DNA of 64,000 nt from Macrotis lagotis (Eukaryota > Chordata > Mammalia > Peramelemorphia > Peramelidae): contig NC_133663.1 in NCBI RefSeq assembly GCF_037893015.1, positions 217,157,638 through 217,221,637 on the forward strand, given 5' to 3'. This document shows positions 24,465-35,547 of the stretch, piece after piece. Position 1 is the first letter of the stretch. Each line of letters starts with the position of its first letter. The position numbers and the translations under genes are program-made. The notes under the pieces were generated by a model, which saw only the letters and a list, made by a program, of their open reading frames with translations, was not told the DNA's origin and did not search any database.

Positions 24465-24925
24465 TTAAGAACAAACTGTGGTATGTGTATGTTATGGAAC
24501 ACTATTGTTCAGGGAAGCCTGGAAGGATTTGTATGAACTGATGCTGAGCGAGATGAGCAGAACCAGAAAAACTTTTTACACCCTAACAGCAGCATGGGAG
24601 TGATAATCAACCTTGATGAACTTGCTCATTACAACAGGACAACAATGAGGAACAATTTTGGGCTATCTGCAATGGAGAATATCAATCTGTATCCAGAGCA
24701 AGAACTGTGGAGTTTGAACAAAGAATATTACCTTCAATTTAGGAGAAAAAACTTATTATGTAATTTTGCTATCTCTTATACTTTATTTTTCTTCCTTAAG
24801 AATATGATTTCTCTCTCATCACATTCACAGACTGCCTTCTGTGGGGAGTGTGGAGAGGGAAGAAAGAGTAGGGGAAAAATTGCAAAACTCAAAATAAATA
24901 AATAAATAAATAAATAAATAAATAC
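24465..24925 (+). mobile_element. L1 LINE 3' end with (AAAT)n tail
   Basis: ORF2 C-terminal coding ('gatgctgagcgagatgagca', 'ctttttacaccctaacagca') and the 3'UTR ('gactgccttctgtgggga', 'gggaaaaattgcaaaact') end in a perfect (AAAT)n tail at 24893-24922. May belong with the L1 5' part at 21545. Confidence 0.88.
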
Positions 24926-25654
24926 TTTCTTAAAGGAAAAAAAAACAAAAAAGCTACTTGCAAGTTTAGTTTACTTTCATGGCAAATACATGGTGTCTGA
25001 CAAATGACCCTAGAGAGTTGATTGTCTGTGATTATTCTTCTGAAAGAGTACTTCTTAGGGAGTTTTTTTTTTGCAATTTCAACAACAAACCTCTCTTAGT
25101 TATTTAACATGCAAAGCCTTGACTTTAAACAGAAGAAATAGTGACACATCTCAGGTGCCCTTGATGTACTGAATATTGCAATTGAGGAGGGAAGATCTCA
25201 TTAAATTATGTCATACTGTAGTCAGATCATTTCAAGGACAAAATTACTTGACAATTAAAACAAGGATTATGTTTGTTATCTTTGTGATGAAAATCACTTT
25301 CTTAAAAATGAGCTTGAAAACCTTGACTGTTTATTATATTTGAAGGAAATTACATTCAGAATTTAAACATTTAAGTATATGCTAGAGAATAAAAAAATAT
25401 TGTTTCACACTTATCCTAGATTAAAAGGCTTTTAGATATATTTTCTTAATTTGTATTTTTCTAAAATGTTATATTTATCTACTAATTAATTTTTATATTA
25501 CTTAGTTACTAATTGTGCACCTAGAATTATTCCTTCCTCTACATAAAATACAAAATGATGGTACTTCTAACATTAGCCTAGGAAATAGTAGGCTTGTGCA
25601 ACATACAATAAATTATCTACTTATTCAATGCTTAGAAATGTAAGAAATCCATCA
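24926..25654. other. Unassigned AT-rich DNA
   Basis: No open frame above 60 codons and no repeat I can name. Confidence 0.45.
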
Positions 25655-27345
25655 TAATTCAGTTAGCAAGTATTACTTATTATGTACCTGATACAGTGTT
25701 AGGCACTAAGGTTTCAAAAACAAGAATGAGACAATATCTGCACCCAAAATGCTTATATTCTTTCTAAAAACAGAAAAAAACATGCTTTTCTATGAAAGCA
25801 TATGCAAAAAACTATATAAGAATTAATAAAAGTTGACAGTTTTGGGGGGGATAAAGGCATCAATAGCTATGGAGTTTAGGAAAAGTCTCATGCATATTTT
25901 AAGTAAACTAAGTATTCCAAGAGGTCAATTGAGGAAGGAATGCATTCAATATATGAGGGACAGAACATGGAATAGCACAAAATAAAACGGTAAAATGTCA
26001 TTTATGAAAAATATCAAGAAGACCCATTTAACAGGGCCAAATAATAAAGGGAAAGGAATAATTGTATAATTAGCAAGCAAGCATCCTTTAAAAACATATT
26101 GTGGGTCAAATACCAAGCAAGAACTTGGAGATAAAAAAAGACAAGATTTAACTAGTCACCCCTGTCTGGGAGATTACATTATATTGGGAAAGAATAGCAA
26201 GAAATTTCATTTCTAAGGATTGAAGGTAATTAAAGTAATAATAAAGGGTTAAGTGTGAGAGATGGAAGTAAAAGAGGAATTATTTTGTAGCTAATTGATT
26301 GTATAGTATCTAAAGGTGAGTTAGGAATAAAATATAATGGTGATGTTATAAATTGTGGGGGGACTAAAAGTACAGATTTGGGGAAAAGGTGTGGTTTTGT
26401 TTGAAAAGAAAATGAAGTCTGTTATGAGCATGTTGAGTTTGAGATATCTATGAAATATTTAGTTTAAAATATTCAGTAGATTCCTCATGATTCAGGACTA
26501 GGCCTCAGGAGAGTTATTGGTACCTAAAAATAATAGATATGGGAGTCATTTGCAAAGAAAGACTTAAATTTATGAGGACGGATGAGTTCAAGGAATTGAG
26601 AGTGAGAGTGGGGGGAAGGAGCTCAGGACAATATTTTACACTATGCGCATGGAGGTATGATGTGATTTATAATTTAGCAAAAGTTATTGTGGAGAGTTAA
26701 GATAATTAGAAGAAGAACCAAAATTGAATTGTTCCATAAAAGAGATTATTTTGGAGAAGATAACAATTGTTTTAAATGCTGGGCAACAGTCAAAAAGGAA
26801 GAAACCTGACAAAAGACTATTAGACTTTATAATTAAAAAATCTATGTAATTTTGGATAAAATAGTGTCAGGTAAGTGATAAAGTTTCAGATTAGTTTTCA
26901 AAGAGTTGAGGAGTGAGTCAGAAGAGAAGATGTGGAGACAGTAATATGAATAATGTTTTCTATAAGTTTGCAGGAGAAAAGGAGGAGCGATAGGCAATAG
27001 CTTATGGTATTAGTGAAAGTTTTACAAGTTTGAGGTAATCTTGGATGCAACTGAAATAAAGTAAGGAATTAATATAGGAAGAGCTTAGTGTGGTATAAAT
27101 GATCAAAGGAATAAAAGGGCAAAGAGAATAGGAAAGAATAGAACCTAAATAAATTGGAAGAGATAACCTTGGTCGATAAAGGAACAATATAATTGGCAAA
27201 AGTTGGAATTAAAAGAGCAAGCATTGGGGCATGATTTTCAGGGCTTTCAAGAAAAAGAATGAGAAGAGAGAACTTATGGAAAATGGCTTCAATTTTTTCA
27301 GTAAAGCATGAGACAATGTCTCAGCTGGTGGCATAGGACTGAATA
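25655..27345 (-). mobile_element. L2 LINE, long antisense copy (3' end and part of ORF2)
   Basis: Read on the plus strand it shows the inverted L2 landmarks in order: 'tattatgtacctgatacagt' and 'gttaggcactaaggtttcaa' (3' end), 'aggaaggaatgcattcaata', then after a second 3'-end-like block at 26085-26200, 'catgttgagtttgagatatc', 'atgggagtcatttgcaaaga' and 'tttcagtaaagcatgagaca'. These are antisense to L2 reverse transcriptase coding sequence. Two 3'-end-like blocks mean two overlapping or nested L2 insertions. No coding frame survives. Confidence 0.65.
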
Positions 27346-27554
27346 GAGATGTAGATTGGAAAGACAACCATTGATTTAATGATCTTATATATGGAAGGAT
27401 TTTTACATTATGTAAGATAGAAATAGTAATACTGATTTTCCATATTGGCAGCAAATTATTTTTAGTAATCACTTAAAACTAATATTTTTCTAAGACATTC
27501 ATTTAAACCCATCTAAAAAACAAGTAAAAGAGGGATACTAAAACAAAATGTTAA

Positions 27555-28085
27555 AAAAAATATTCCCTGTTTTCAAGGAACATACATTTCATTGGCCTCC
27601 AATGAGAAATATGACAGGAAAATGAATAAGTAAATCAATGATTATTTAAAGAGGTGAGAAAATACAATTTGAGAAGGAAGAAAACATGTATGTAAGAGAA
27701 AGGTCATGTGAGCTTAGGTTTGAAAGAGAATAAAGTAAGAAGAGAGTCATTTCCAGATATGAAGTAGGTGGGGAGTGGGTAGGGAGCAGTATGGACAATG
27801 ATAATAATGTAGGGAATGAAAATCTGTGCTCATATAACAGTAAGCAGACATGTTTTACTAGAATACAGAGTGTAGAAGGAGAATAATCTACTTTTTCCCA
27901 GAACTAAACTACTCTTTAAAAAATGACCTTAAGGATACAGCATATCATAAATTTTTTCAACAATCACTTATTAAGCAATTACTGTGCCAGAAGAATTTTA
28001 TTATGACTAAGAAATCTATAAAGATAAGATAAACTATCCAAGTAGAGTTATGGTCTCATGTGACTGAGATACCAGGATATAATAA
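27555..28085 (-). mobile_element. Antisense L2 3' end fragments
   Basis: 27555-27880 resembles the antisense L2 stretch ('caaggaacatacatttcatt', 'atgacaggaaaatgaataag', 'gcttaggtttgaaaga'). 27950-28085 has another 3'-end match ('cacttattaagcaattactg', 'tgccagaag'). Confidence 0.5.
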
Positions 28086-28189
28086 TCAACCTTTCAATTT
28101 ATCTTGCTTAGAAGCAGATCTCCTTTTACCTTCCAATTTCCATACTGTATTTCCTATTCCTTAATCATTTTTATTTCTACCCTTCCCCC

Positions 28190-28400
28190 ATTTGGATCTT
28201 AAAATCTAATACAGGGAATTCAAACTCTGATAGCCACTATTTCTAAGTCAGTATAATATGACCATACCCTCATATTTTTTCAACCTCCATTTCATCTATC
28301 ATTATATTAGAATGTAAGCTTCTTTAAAGCTGGTTATATCTTGTTTGCTTATATTTGTGTTCTCAGTGCTCAGCACAATGCCTTAGCATAAGTACTTCAT
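28190..28400 (+). mobile_element. L2 LINE 3' end fragment
   Basis: 'attagaatgtaagcttcttt', 'atttgtgttctcagtgctca' and 'gcacaatgccttagcataag' follow the L2 3' terminus in sense, facing the antisense L2 pieces to its left. Confidence 0.75.
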
Positions 28401-28419
28401 TTCTCTACATTTATCTTCT

Positions 28420-28423
28420 CTCC

Positions 28424-28462
<39 letters not shown>
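28420..28462. repeat. (CT)n microsatellite
   Basis: Imperfect CT run with CCC and TTT interruptions. Confidence 0.9.
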
Positions 28463-28463
<1 letters not shown>

Positions 28464-29035
28464 TTATTCCATTTATAGTGAAACTCCTTTAGATAATTTC
28501 TAAGGAGCCAATGAATGTCCTGTTTTCCCTGATGACCTGACTAGAAAAATATTTATTTCTGTCTTATTATAAATGCATATTCTTCAAATATAGCAGGTCA
28601 ATTATGAAACTGAGAATAGTAATTTATTTAAGCAAATTTATTTTTCTTCTTGTCTTATGAGTTATCTATTAACATTTTATTTTCTACAGGCAAGTCAAAT
28701 ATTTAAAATAATAAGAAACATAGCAAAGCGGTTTAGGATAGGCATATCTTTTATTTTTGATTACATTCCTAAAATTGCCCATGTCAATTGATTTTGGAGA
28801 AAATTCACAAGAAGTTTTTTCAATGTCTTTTCACAATTTCATTCAAATCATAAATTTTAAAACATAAAAACTTGTGATATGCTAGATAGGATAAAGGACA
28901 GAATGCTAGATAAATGGATATTAAATGTAATTATTCAGTTAAGCAAACAAGGAACCAGGAATGAATTATAATATTGTTGGAAGTGGCATGGTTGCTATTT
29001 CTCAATAAAAAATTTTGGCTTTCTTTGACTGTAGA
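28463..29035. other. Unassigned AT-rich DNA
   Basis: No gene or named repeat seen. Confidence 0.45.
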
Positions 29036-29039
29036 AAGA

Positions 29040-29685
29040 AGGAGAGGTAGAACAAAAATGGCAGAGTAAAGGCATTGACTCATCTGAGCTCTCCTCAAAC
29101 CTCTCCAAAAGAGTTTTAAACAGTTTCTCTAAACAAAGTCTAGAATGGCAGAAGTACGGATAGAAACATTTTTCCATTCCAAGAAAACTTAGATGGGGGA
29201 AGAAAAGTTGTGCAGTCCTCTTGAAGGCAGGGCAGTGTAGACAAGACCCAACAAATCCAGAGAAGGCCTGGGAATGATTGCATCAATTGCAGCAGTTGTT
29301 TAACTGGATCAGAGTGGAGCACAGTGGAGCACAGGCCAATACAGGCTGTGGCCAGTACAGATCCCAGTAAACTGAAAAGAGACCTAGAGATTCACTGAAT
29401 GAATAGCTTCAGCAGGTCTCAGTCTATAAAGGGTCAAACAACTGGTCAGAAGGAGACTACAGGGGTCTCTTTGCTAGCACTGAGGTAGGACTTTTGTCAG
29501 TTTACCCAAATTCAAATCTGGATCATTTTCTTGACTGGCAGTTCCAGAGCAAGGAGGAGCATTAGCACATCAGAGCTTGTGATCACACTGGGGCAAGAAC
29601 CTTCCTCACATTTCCAGGTTGATTTAACTTGAAACTATGCAAAAAGGGCCTCTGACTGAGGCAAATAACAAAAGTGGTCCATCCA
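29040..29685 (+). mobile_element. L1/HAL1 5'UTR only, 3'-truncated
   Basis: Begins 'aaaaatggcagagtaaaggc', then 'ctccaaaagagttttaaaca', 'gtctagaatggcagaagta', and a G-rich 5'UTR. It stops before ORF1. Matches the 5'UTR type at 13070. Confidence 0.68.
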
Positions 29686-30444
29686 ATATATTTACATTTT
29701 CCTTTAAGTTTCTTGATATTTTGTAAGCAGCAAAGTAGAAAACAGGTTGCTACTACTTATACTTTATTCTCAATGTGTTACTGATTACTTATCTGACCTT
29801 CTGTATCTTTTACATATATTTTATATATATTTTGTAAGCAATTTTTGTTAAGAGTGTAATTCAAGCCCTTTATACTCATCCTTTTTCATTCATCATCTGG
29901 GTGATCCACAATTTTTGTGCCTCAGTGATTGAAGCATTCCCTTGATTTGTCATTAATTGCTTAATAGTTATCTTAAAAGATGAACTTTTTAAAAACACAA
30001 AATGCATGGGATAATTAAATTATTATTTTTCTTAAAATAATCCAATCTACTTTGTTTCTTTTTAATTCTGAATTCTGCTTATTCTTTAATTCTGAATTCT
30101 GCATCTTCGGTATCTGTCCAAGATATGTGAACTGGTGGATAAGGATTGTGGGGAAATTCATCTCACTCTATTCTATTCTGGAATATTAGCAATTTTCATT
30201 CTTTTAGTTTTATTTTATATAGAATGTTAAATCAAAATCTTTTGAGTGATTATAGACAAATGGTTTTGGATGAAAAATTTATCCTTAAAGAAGATTGAAT
30301 GACCCTATTCTTTTGTACTCTGTCTTCTATGACAAGAGAAATACCTTTGGTAGGTATATATGTCTCTCTGTTTTAAATCTTATTTACTATTAATTTTTAA
30401 AAACATACTTCTTTTCTTATATCTATCAAAGAATCTTATATGAC
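29686..30444. other. Unassigned AT-rich DNA
   Basis: Contains an immediate duplication near 30062-30105 of 'ttaattctgaattctgc' (two copies about 23 bp apart). No gene seen. Confidence 0.45.
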
Positions 30445-31145
30445 CTTAACGGGTACATATGTCTGTATCCCAAAGAGTTCACAAAAAAATTAAAAAGCAT
30501 GCATGTACAACATTATTTATAGCAGTTCTTTTCATGTTGACAACGAATTGGAAATTGAGAGGATGCCCATCAATTGAGAAATGGATGAACAAATTGTGAA
30601 ATATGAATGTGATGGAACCCTATCATTACCTAAGAAATTTTGAGGGATGGGACTTTGGAAATTCCCTTGAAAGACTTGCAATAACTAATGCTGAGTGAAG
30701 TTAACAGAACTAGAAGAACATTGTACACACTAACAGCAAATTTGAGTGATGATCAGCTATCATGAACTTATTCATTACAATAATCAAAGACAATTCTCAA
30801 ATACTTTTGATGGAAAACACCATCCATATCCAGAGAAGGATCTGATAAGTTTAAATGCATATCACAATTTAATGTCTTCAATTTTTAAAAGCTTTCTTGT
30901 GTATTATGTTTTTTTCCTCTCTATTGTTTTTCTCCATTGTAGTTTGATTTTTCTCTCACAACATAACTGACATGAATCTATGTTTTGTGAGATTATACAT
31001 GAATGTCATATGTTGAAAAGTTTTCTGTCTGGTGTTTGGCAGAAGGAAGGGAGGGAGGACAGAAAATGGCAAAGCTGAAAACTTTGCATAAATTATTGAA
31101 AACTACTGTTACATATAGTTGGAAAAATAAATAAAAAATAGAACA
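30445..31145 (+). mobile_element. L1 LINE 3' end
   Basis: ORF2 C-terminal region ('cgaattggaaattgagagga', 'taatgctgagtgaagttaac', 'ttgtacacactaacagcaa'), the 3'UTR, and an 'aaataaataaaaaata' tail. Frames are broken. Confidence 0.82.
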
Positions 31146-31214
31146 ATATTGTCTATGCCCTTGCCCCAGTACTAACACTATTGTGGTTTCCCAAGGTGAT
31201 TAGGGGGAAATGAT

Positions 31215-31697
31215 AATGATTTTTATGTTGTAACAAATTTATAACAGTTCTCTTTGAGATGGAAAGAATAGCAAATTAAGGGGATACCTATCAATTGAAG
31301 AAGGGTTAAATAAATTGTAGTATAAAATTGTGATAGAGTAATACTGTGCTATAAGAAACAATAAGATGGCTAATTTTTAGGGGAAACAAACAGGAAGACT
31401 TGTTTGAAATAATGAAAAATGAAATGAGAAGAATCATGATAACACTGTTTACAATAACAGCAGTATTATTCAAAAGATAACTGTGATCAACTAAATCATT
31501 CTGACTATTGTAAATATTAAAATTAACTCCACAGATCTATGAAGGAAGATTATAATCTCCAGATAAAGAACTGTAAAACAAAATTATTCACAATATAGTT
31601 TTACATATATTTATGTGTGTGTGAAATGATCTTCTTTATTATAAAGGGAGGAGGAGGGAGGGCAGGAGAGAGGTCACAACTTAAAATATAAAAAATA
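31215..31697 (+). mobile_element. Older L1 3' end
   Basis: 'acctatcaattgaagaaggg', 'aatactgtgctataagaaac' and 'ttacaataacagcagtatta', then an AG-rich stretch and an A-rich tail. It belongs to an older L1 family than the neighbour at 30445. Confidence 0.7.
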
Positions 31698-31840
31698 GGG
31701 GCAGCTAGGTAGATAGAGTACCGGCCCTGGAGTCAGGAGTACCTGAGTTCAAATCCAGCCTCAGACACTAAATAATTACCTAGATGTGTGGCCTTGGCCA
31801 AGCCACTTAACCCCATTTGCCTTGCAAAAACCTACAAAAA
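31698..31840 (+). mobile_element. tRNA-derived marsupial SINE
   Basis: 'ggggcagctaggtagataga' through 'taccggccctggagtcagga' and 'ccccatttgccttgcaaaaa'. A short internal deletion shortens the A-box region. Inserted at the A-rich tail of the L1 on its left. Confidence 0.92.
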
Positions 31841-31849
31841 AGGAAAAAT

Positions 31850-32160
31850 ATAAATTTGGAAAGGCACATCCCCTGTGCCACACAATTGGAAGAGTTAACA
31901 AAGTGAGGAGAGACTTTGAGCAGGTAGATGACCCAGAGCACTATTGCCTTAGTTCAGATGAAGTCCTTCAGGTATGGGTATGATTATTGATATGATTATG
32001 AGTTCAAATCTATTAATGACATTACTGTGATTAATGGGCAAAACTTACATGAAGATCCTGTAGAGAATGAATATTCAAAGCAGTGGGCAAAGAACCAGAA
32101 GAAAAGATCTTATCAAGGACAACAGTGTGATCAACAAGATTAAAGACTGAAGAGAATCAA
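31850..32160 (+). other. Coding-like segment of unknown identity, frameshifted
   Basis: Two adjoining plus-strand frames read without the look of a known repeat: the first ends in DDPEHYCLSSDEVLQVW (31926-31976), the second continues from about 31990 with DYEFKSINDITVINGQNLHE and a Lys/Gln-rich end, stopping near 32142. One frameshift near 31975-31990 would join them. The composition looks protein-like, not AT-driven. It might be a processed-pseudogene scrap or part of an unlisted mobile element. I do not recognise the protein. Confidence 0.35.
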
Positions 32161-32311
32161 AATAAATGATGGGAAAAAAACACACTAGATTTGGGAAATA
32201 AGAGATGACTGATATCTTTGGAGAGAGTAACTTTTGTGAAAGCTTCTATTATGATGATGCAGCATGTTTGAACATGTGTGTTTATGTGTTTAGGCATGCA
32301 TGAATGCAATT

Positions 32312-32313
32312 AT

Positions 32314-32384
<71 letters not shown>
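32312..32384. repeat. (GA)n microsatellite
   Basis: About 36 GA units with one AAAG interruption at the left. It makes a spurious Arg-Glu repeat frame. Confidence 0.97.
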
Positions 32385-32385
<1 letters not shown>

Positions 32386-33304
32386 AGATATTAATCCAGC
32401 AAGATTTCTTATTGACCTTGGTCAATACAATCAGATTCACTTGGAATTCAGCCAGACCCACATGAAATTATTTCCTGGCCCAACATCAATGTCAGCAAAG
32501 AAATGCATCAAGGGCAGAAAGAACTCAGGATAATGAGGTTTTTAGACCCTTGGGAGGGTTTAGCAAGACTCATTGGCATTAACATTCCACAGAATGAGTT
32601 TTCCCAAAGTGAGTTCTTATACCAAAAAAAGAACAAAAATTATGTGGTAACCCAGAACAGCAGTAAATGATCTATGACCTGGGTACAGCCAATATCTCTA
32701 ATCTTTAATAAAATAAATTAGATAGAAACTTCAAAAAGCCCTTCTTCTTCAGTTTCATTCCAAGTAGACTTCAACATACATATTTGCCCTTTTGCATTAT
32801 TTTAGTTACAGTTTTAAAGTACTTAAGAGTCACTAGATCTTAAGAGTCCAGGCCAGGCAGGAGTAGTTCTCCCCTATCATAGTCAAAGACAATAGATCAT
32901 AATTAATCTCACTCAATGATTGCAGCTAGGAGATTCATGGCTTTTTAAAATGATGCTTAAAAATTGTTTTAATAATGATTTTTTCATAAAAATTACCTTA
33001 TCTTAGTCTATCAAGTGAATGTAACAATAAAATGTTATAGTAATTACAACATTGGCTGCAAACTTCCCTATCTTTTTGCTTTAAATAGGTGAAATTTTGT
33101 ATCCTTAACAAGCAATATCATTATTGGCAAATAATATTTATTGTGCAATGTTGTGGTTTGACCTGAGTAGTTACACATATCCAGTTAAACAAATAAGTGC
33201 CTTCCAGGAAGTTTGCATGTCAATTAACTACTATCATAGAATCTTTATCAGAATCCTTTATAAAACACATGGATATTGTTTTAGGCATAAATAATGAAAT
33301 CTGA
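32385..33304. other. Unassigned DNA left of the provirus
   Basis: No gene, no repeat recognised with confidence. This is the outer flank of the ERV 3' LTR. Confidence 0.45.
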
Positions 33305-33726
33305 TGTTGTCGCTTGTTTCACATTGGGGCCCATAGCAATGACCTTCCTCCCAGAGGGGAGCTGAGAATAAGGAGTCAAGCCACCACTGTTTATGCCTCT
33401 AACTCAATTTTATTACTGCTTAGCTATTACATATATACTGTTAGGTCTTCTGGGGTAGAACAAAGAAGAATTGAGGGAATGGGGTTATCCACACAGTGTG
33501 TACGTGCAGTGCCTTGTGTTACAGGATAAGGAGGTATGTTAGGGAGGAGATGGTAAAGCACAGATGTGTCTAGTGCCCTTGGTCTGTGGGGCAGAATGTA
33601 CAGCTCCCAAGGACTCCAGTTCACCTTATATCTCAGGGCAGTGTGCCAGCTCTTGAGACTGTCCAGGTGGAGGTTTACTTGGAAATGATTTATGTCATGG
33701 CTGTTAGAATAGCCTGTGTACCCACA
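33305..33726 (-). repeat. ERV 3' LTR
   Basis: On the minus strand the LTR begins TGTGGGTA at 33726, immediately after a polypurine tract. A polyadenylation signal AATAAA lies at 33414-33409. The far end is uncertain: TG/CA ends suggest 33305, giving about 422 bp, but a primer-site-like motif at 33316-33333 would place the end near 33334. No second LTR is in the window for comparison. Confidence 0.65.
33409..33414 (-). promoter_or_regulatory. LTR polyadenylation signal
   Basis: AATAAA on the minus strand inside the putative R region. Confidence 0.6.
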
Positions 33727-33742
33727 TCTCCCCCTTGTTTTT
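33727..33742 (-). promoter_or_regulatory. Polypurine tract of the ERV
   Basis: Minus strand reads AAAAACAAGGGGGAGA directly before the TG of the LTR. This is the RNase H-resistant primer for plus-strand DNA synthesis in retroviruses and fixes the orientation. Confidence 0.8.
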
Positions 33743-33769
33743 CATTTAGGGCCTAGGGGACCTGGATAG

Positions 33770-35240
33770 TCATGGTGGAGTCTATAAGGGCTTTTGCAGC
33801 TCTGTGCTGGTTAATCAAAGAGCAGAGCAGGAGTAATAGACAAATAAGAATGAGAACCCTGAGAATAATTTTAGTTCGGTAAGTCCAGCTAAAATAATCA
33901 TGCAAGAGTATGTCTATATATAATCACTATCTAGTCGTAGTCAGATGACCATGTTATTGAGGTCCAGGACCTTATATGTTATGTTGGCAAGCAGGGAATG
34001 CAAGTGGGAGTCCCACTGGGAGGAAAGATGCTTATTGAGGAGAGTTTCAGCATGGGAAACATTTTTTACAAGGAATGGTGTCACACAAAAGGAGGTACAT
34101 CTTACATCACACATGGTCCTAATTTGCTGTTCTACAAAGGAGATCTGCTCATTAGTGTGGGCTAACTGCTGGTTTAGGTTAAGAATAGTTCCCTACAGGA
34201 GATTATTAACCTCATTTTGCTGGTGAAAGATTCCAGCCATTTGTCTGACCATGTGTTCTATGTAATCTATGTCCTCCATGGGGTGATAGCAAGGGTGGTG
34301 GCTATGGAGGTGGCTTCAGAGGCTATAAAGGTAATAAGGGATGCTACAAGCAGGACAAGTAGGCCAATGGCTTGGGATTCCTTATGGTAGATTGTAACTT
34401 GTTGTGTCTACCCATCAGTGGTCACAGGTATCCAGAGATACCTGGGTGTACAGACCAAGACATGTGTGTCGGCATCTGGCAGGGTGCAGGAGGTAAGATA
34501 GCAAGAATTACTACAGGAGCAGTTCAAGATATCAAAATGGTCAGGTGTCAGATTGGTAGCTACCCAGAAAAATGGGGGTTTGAGATAGGCCTGACTGTGT
34601 AAAAGTACTGATTTTTCTGACTGTATCATAGGCTCAACCAGTGCTAACTCGGACCACCTAGGGTCCATTTTTCTCCAAGTTCCATTATACCAGATAAGCC
34701 CTCTCATGAACAAAAGAAGTCTAATGTCTGTGCAGGCTAAAGGGCCACACAGAGGGGCTTGTGACAGAGAGGTGTATTTTGCATATGGGGGGTCTATATC
34801 TCAATGGAGGTGCCCCAATCTCATCTAAATCAGAGTAAATACTGAGCCAGGAACCAATGCGGAACACATAGGGTGCTCTGCATGAAGCTCAGAGTATCTG
34901 TGGAGACTAGAAGTGGGGAGAGTGTCCAGTGTCAGGGAGATAGGGGCAGGGAGGGGTGTGTGGGGTTTGGGATCTTTCGGTAATCTTAGGTCCAGGGTAC
35001 AAGGTTCTGAAATTCTGGGGCCAGTAAGCAGGGAAGAGAGATGCATCATAACCCAAAGGTAAAAGAATAGGGAGAAAGGGGATAAGTGTTCACTGAGGGG
35101 CGACCCATGCTTTGGGGGTATACAGCAGAAACAGCATAGTAATGAGGAGTTGGTGAAGGGACAAGTGTTCTCTGGGTTTAAATTCCATTGCTCTGTTTGC
35201 CAAGGTAAAGAGCTCATCCTGGAACACTGCGGGGAGGTTG
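33770..35240 (-). pseudogene. env: ERV env, decayed
   Basis: Env is the retroviral surface/transmembrane glycoprotein. Three minus-strand stretches are visible. 34825-35217 is the surface-unit N-terminus with a hydrophobic leader (about residues 40-65). 34408-34713 is the surface-unit end, with clustered cysteines and a WIP-V motif. 33950-34400 is the transmembrane unit, with a hydrophobic fusion-peptide-like run (34310-34370), a heptad region, and the paired cysteines and CVTP segment near 34090-34125. Stops lie after the WIP-V motif, near 34270 and near 34193, and frames change between segments. The layout resembles class II envs. Not expressible as a full protein. Confidence 0.72.
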
Positions 35241-35547
35241 GGGGGAGCGTCTCCTCCCCCTGTGCTTCTTGGGTTTCATCTATTGTTGTTTAGCCACATT
35301 CTCTGCATCTCTTTTGTAAGGGCTGAAACTTGGGGTGTCATCTCCAGAGCCAGGCTGGATCAGACTGTCAGGAATCCACATTGGGGCAGTACACACAAGC
35401 AAACCTTCTCCCTTGTGTTAGAATAGGGTCAGTTCCCCTCCATTTTTTAGAAATAGAATCCTTCCAGTGAACCACGGGCAAAGGTGTGGCTGGGAAAAGC
35501 CCCCCCCCCCCGGGTTTAAAAGCAGGAAGGGATGGAGTCCTTCAGAA

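Noticed and set aside
30060..30105. Duplicated 'ttaattctgaattctgc' as a target-site duplication
   Set aside because: The copies are only about 23 bp apart with no insert between them that looks mobile; it is a small local duplication.
32300..32533. 77-aa open frame rich in Arg-Glu
   Set aside because: Product of the GA microsatellite with a short unrelated extension.
34825..35217. Stand-alone secreted protein, 130 aa with hydrophobic leader
   Set aside because: Position and strand show it is the start of ERV env, which breaks downstream.
35508..35520. C/G run as a regulatory element
   Set aside because: A short homopolymer in ERV sequence with no further support.
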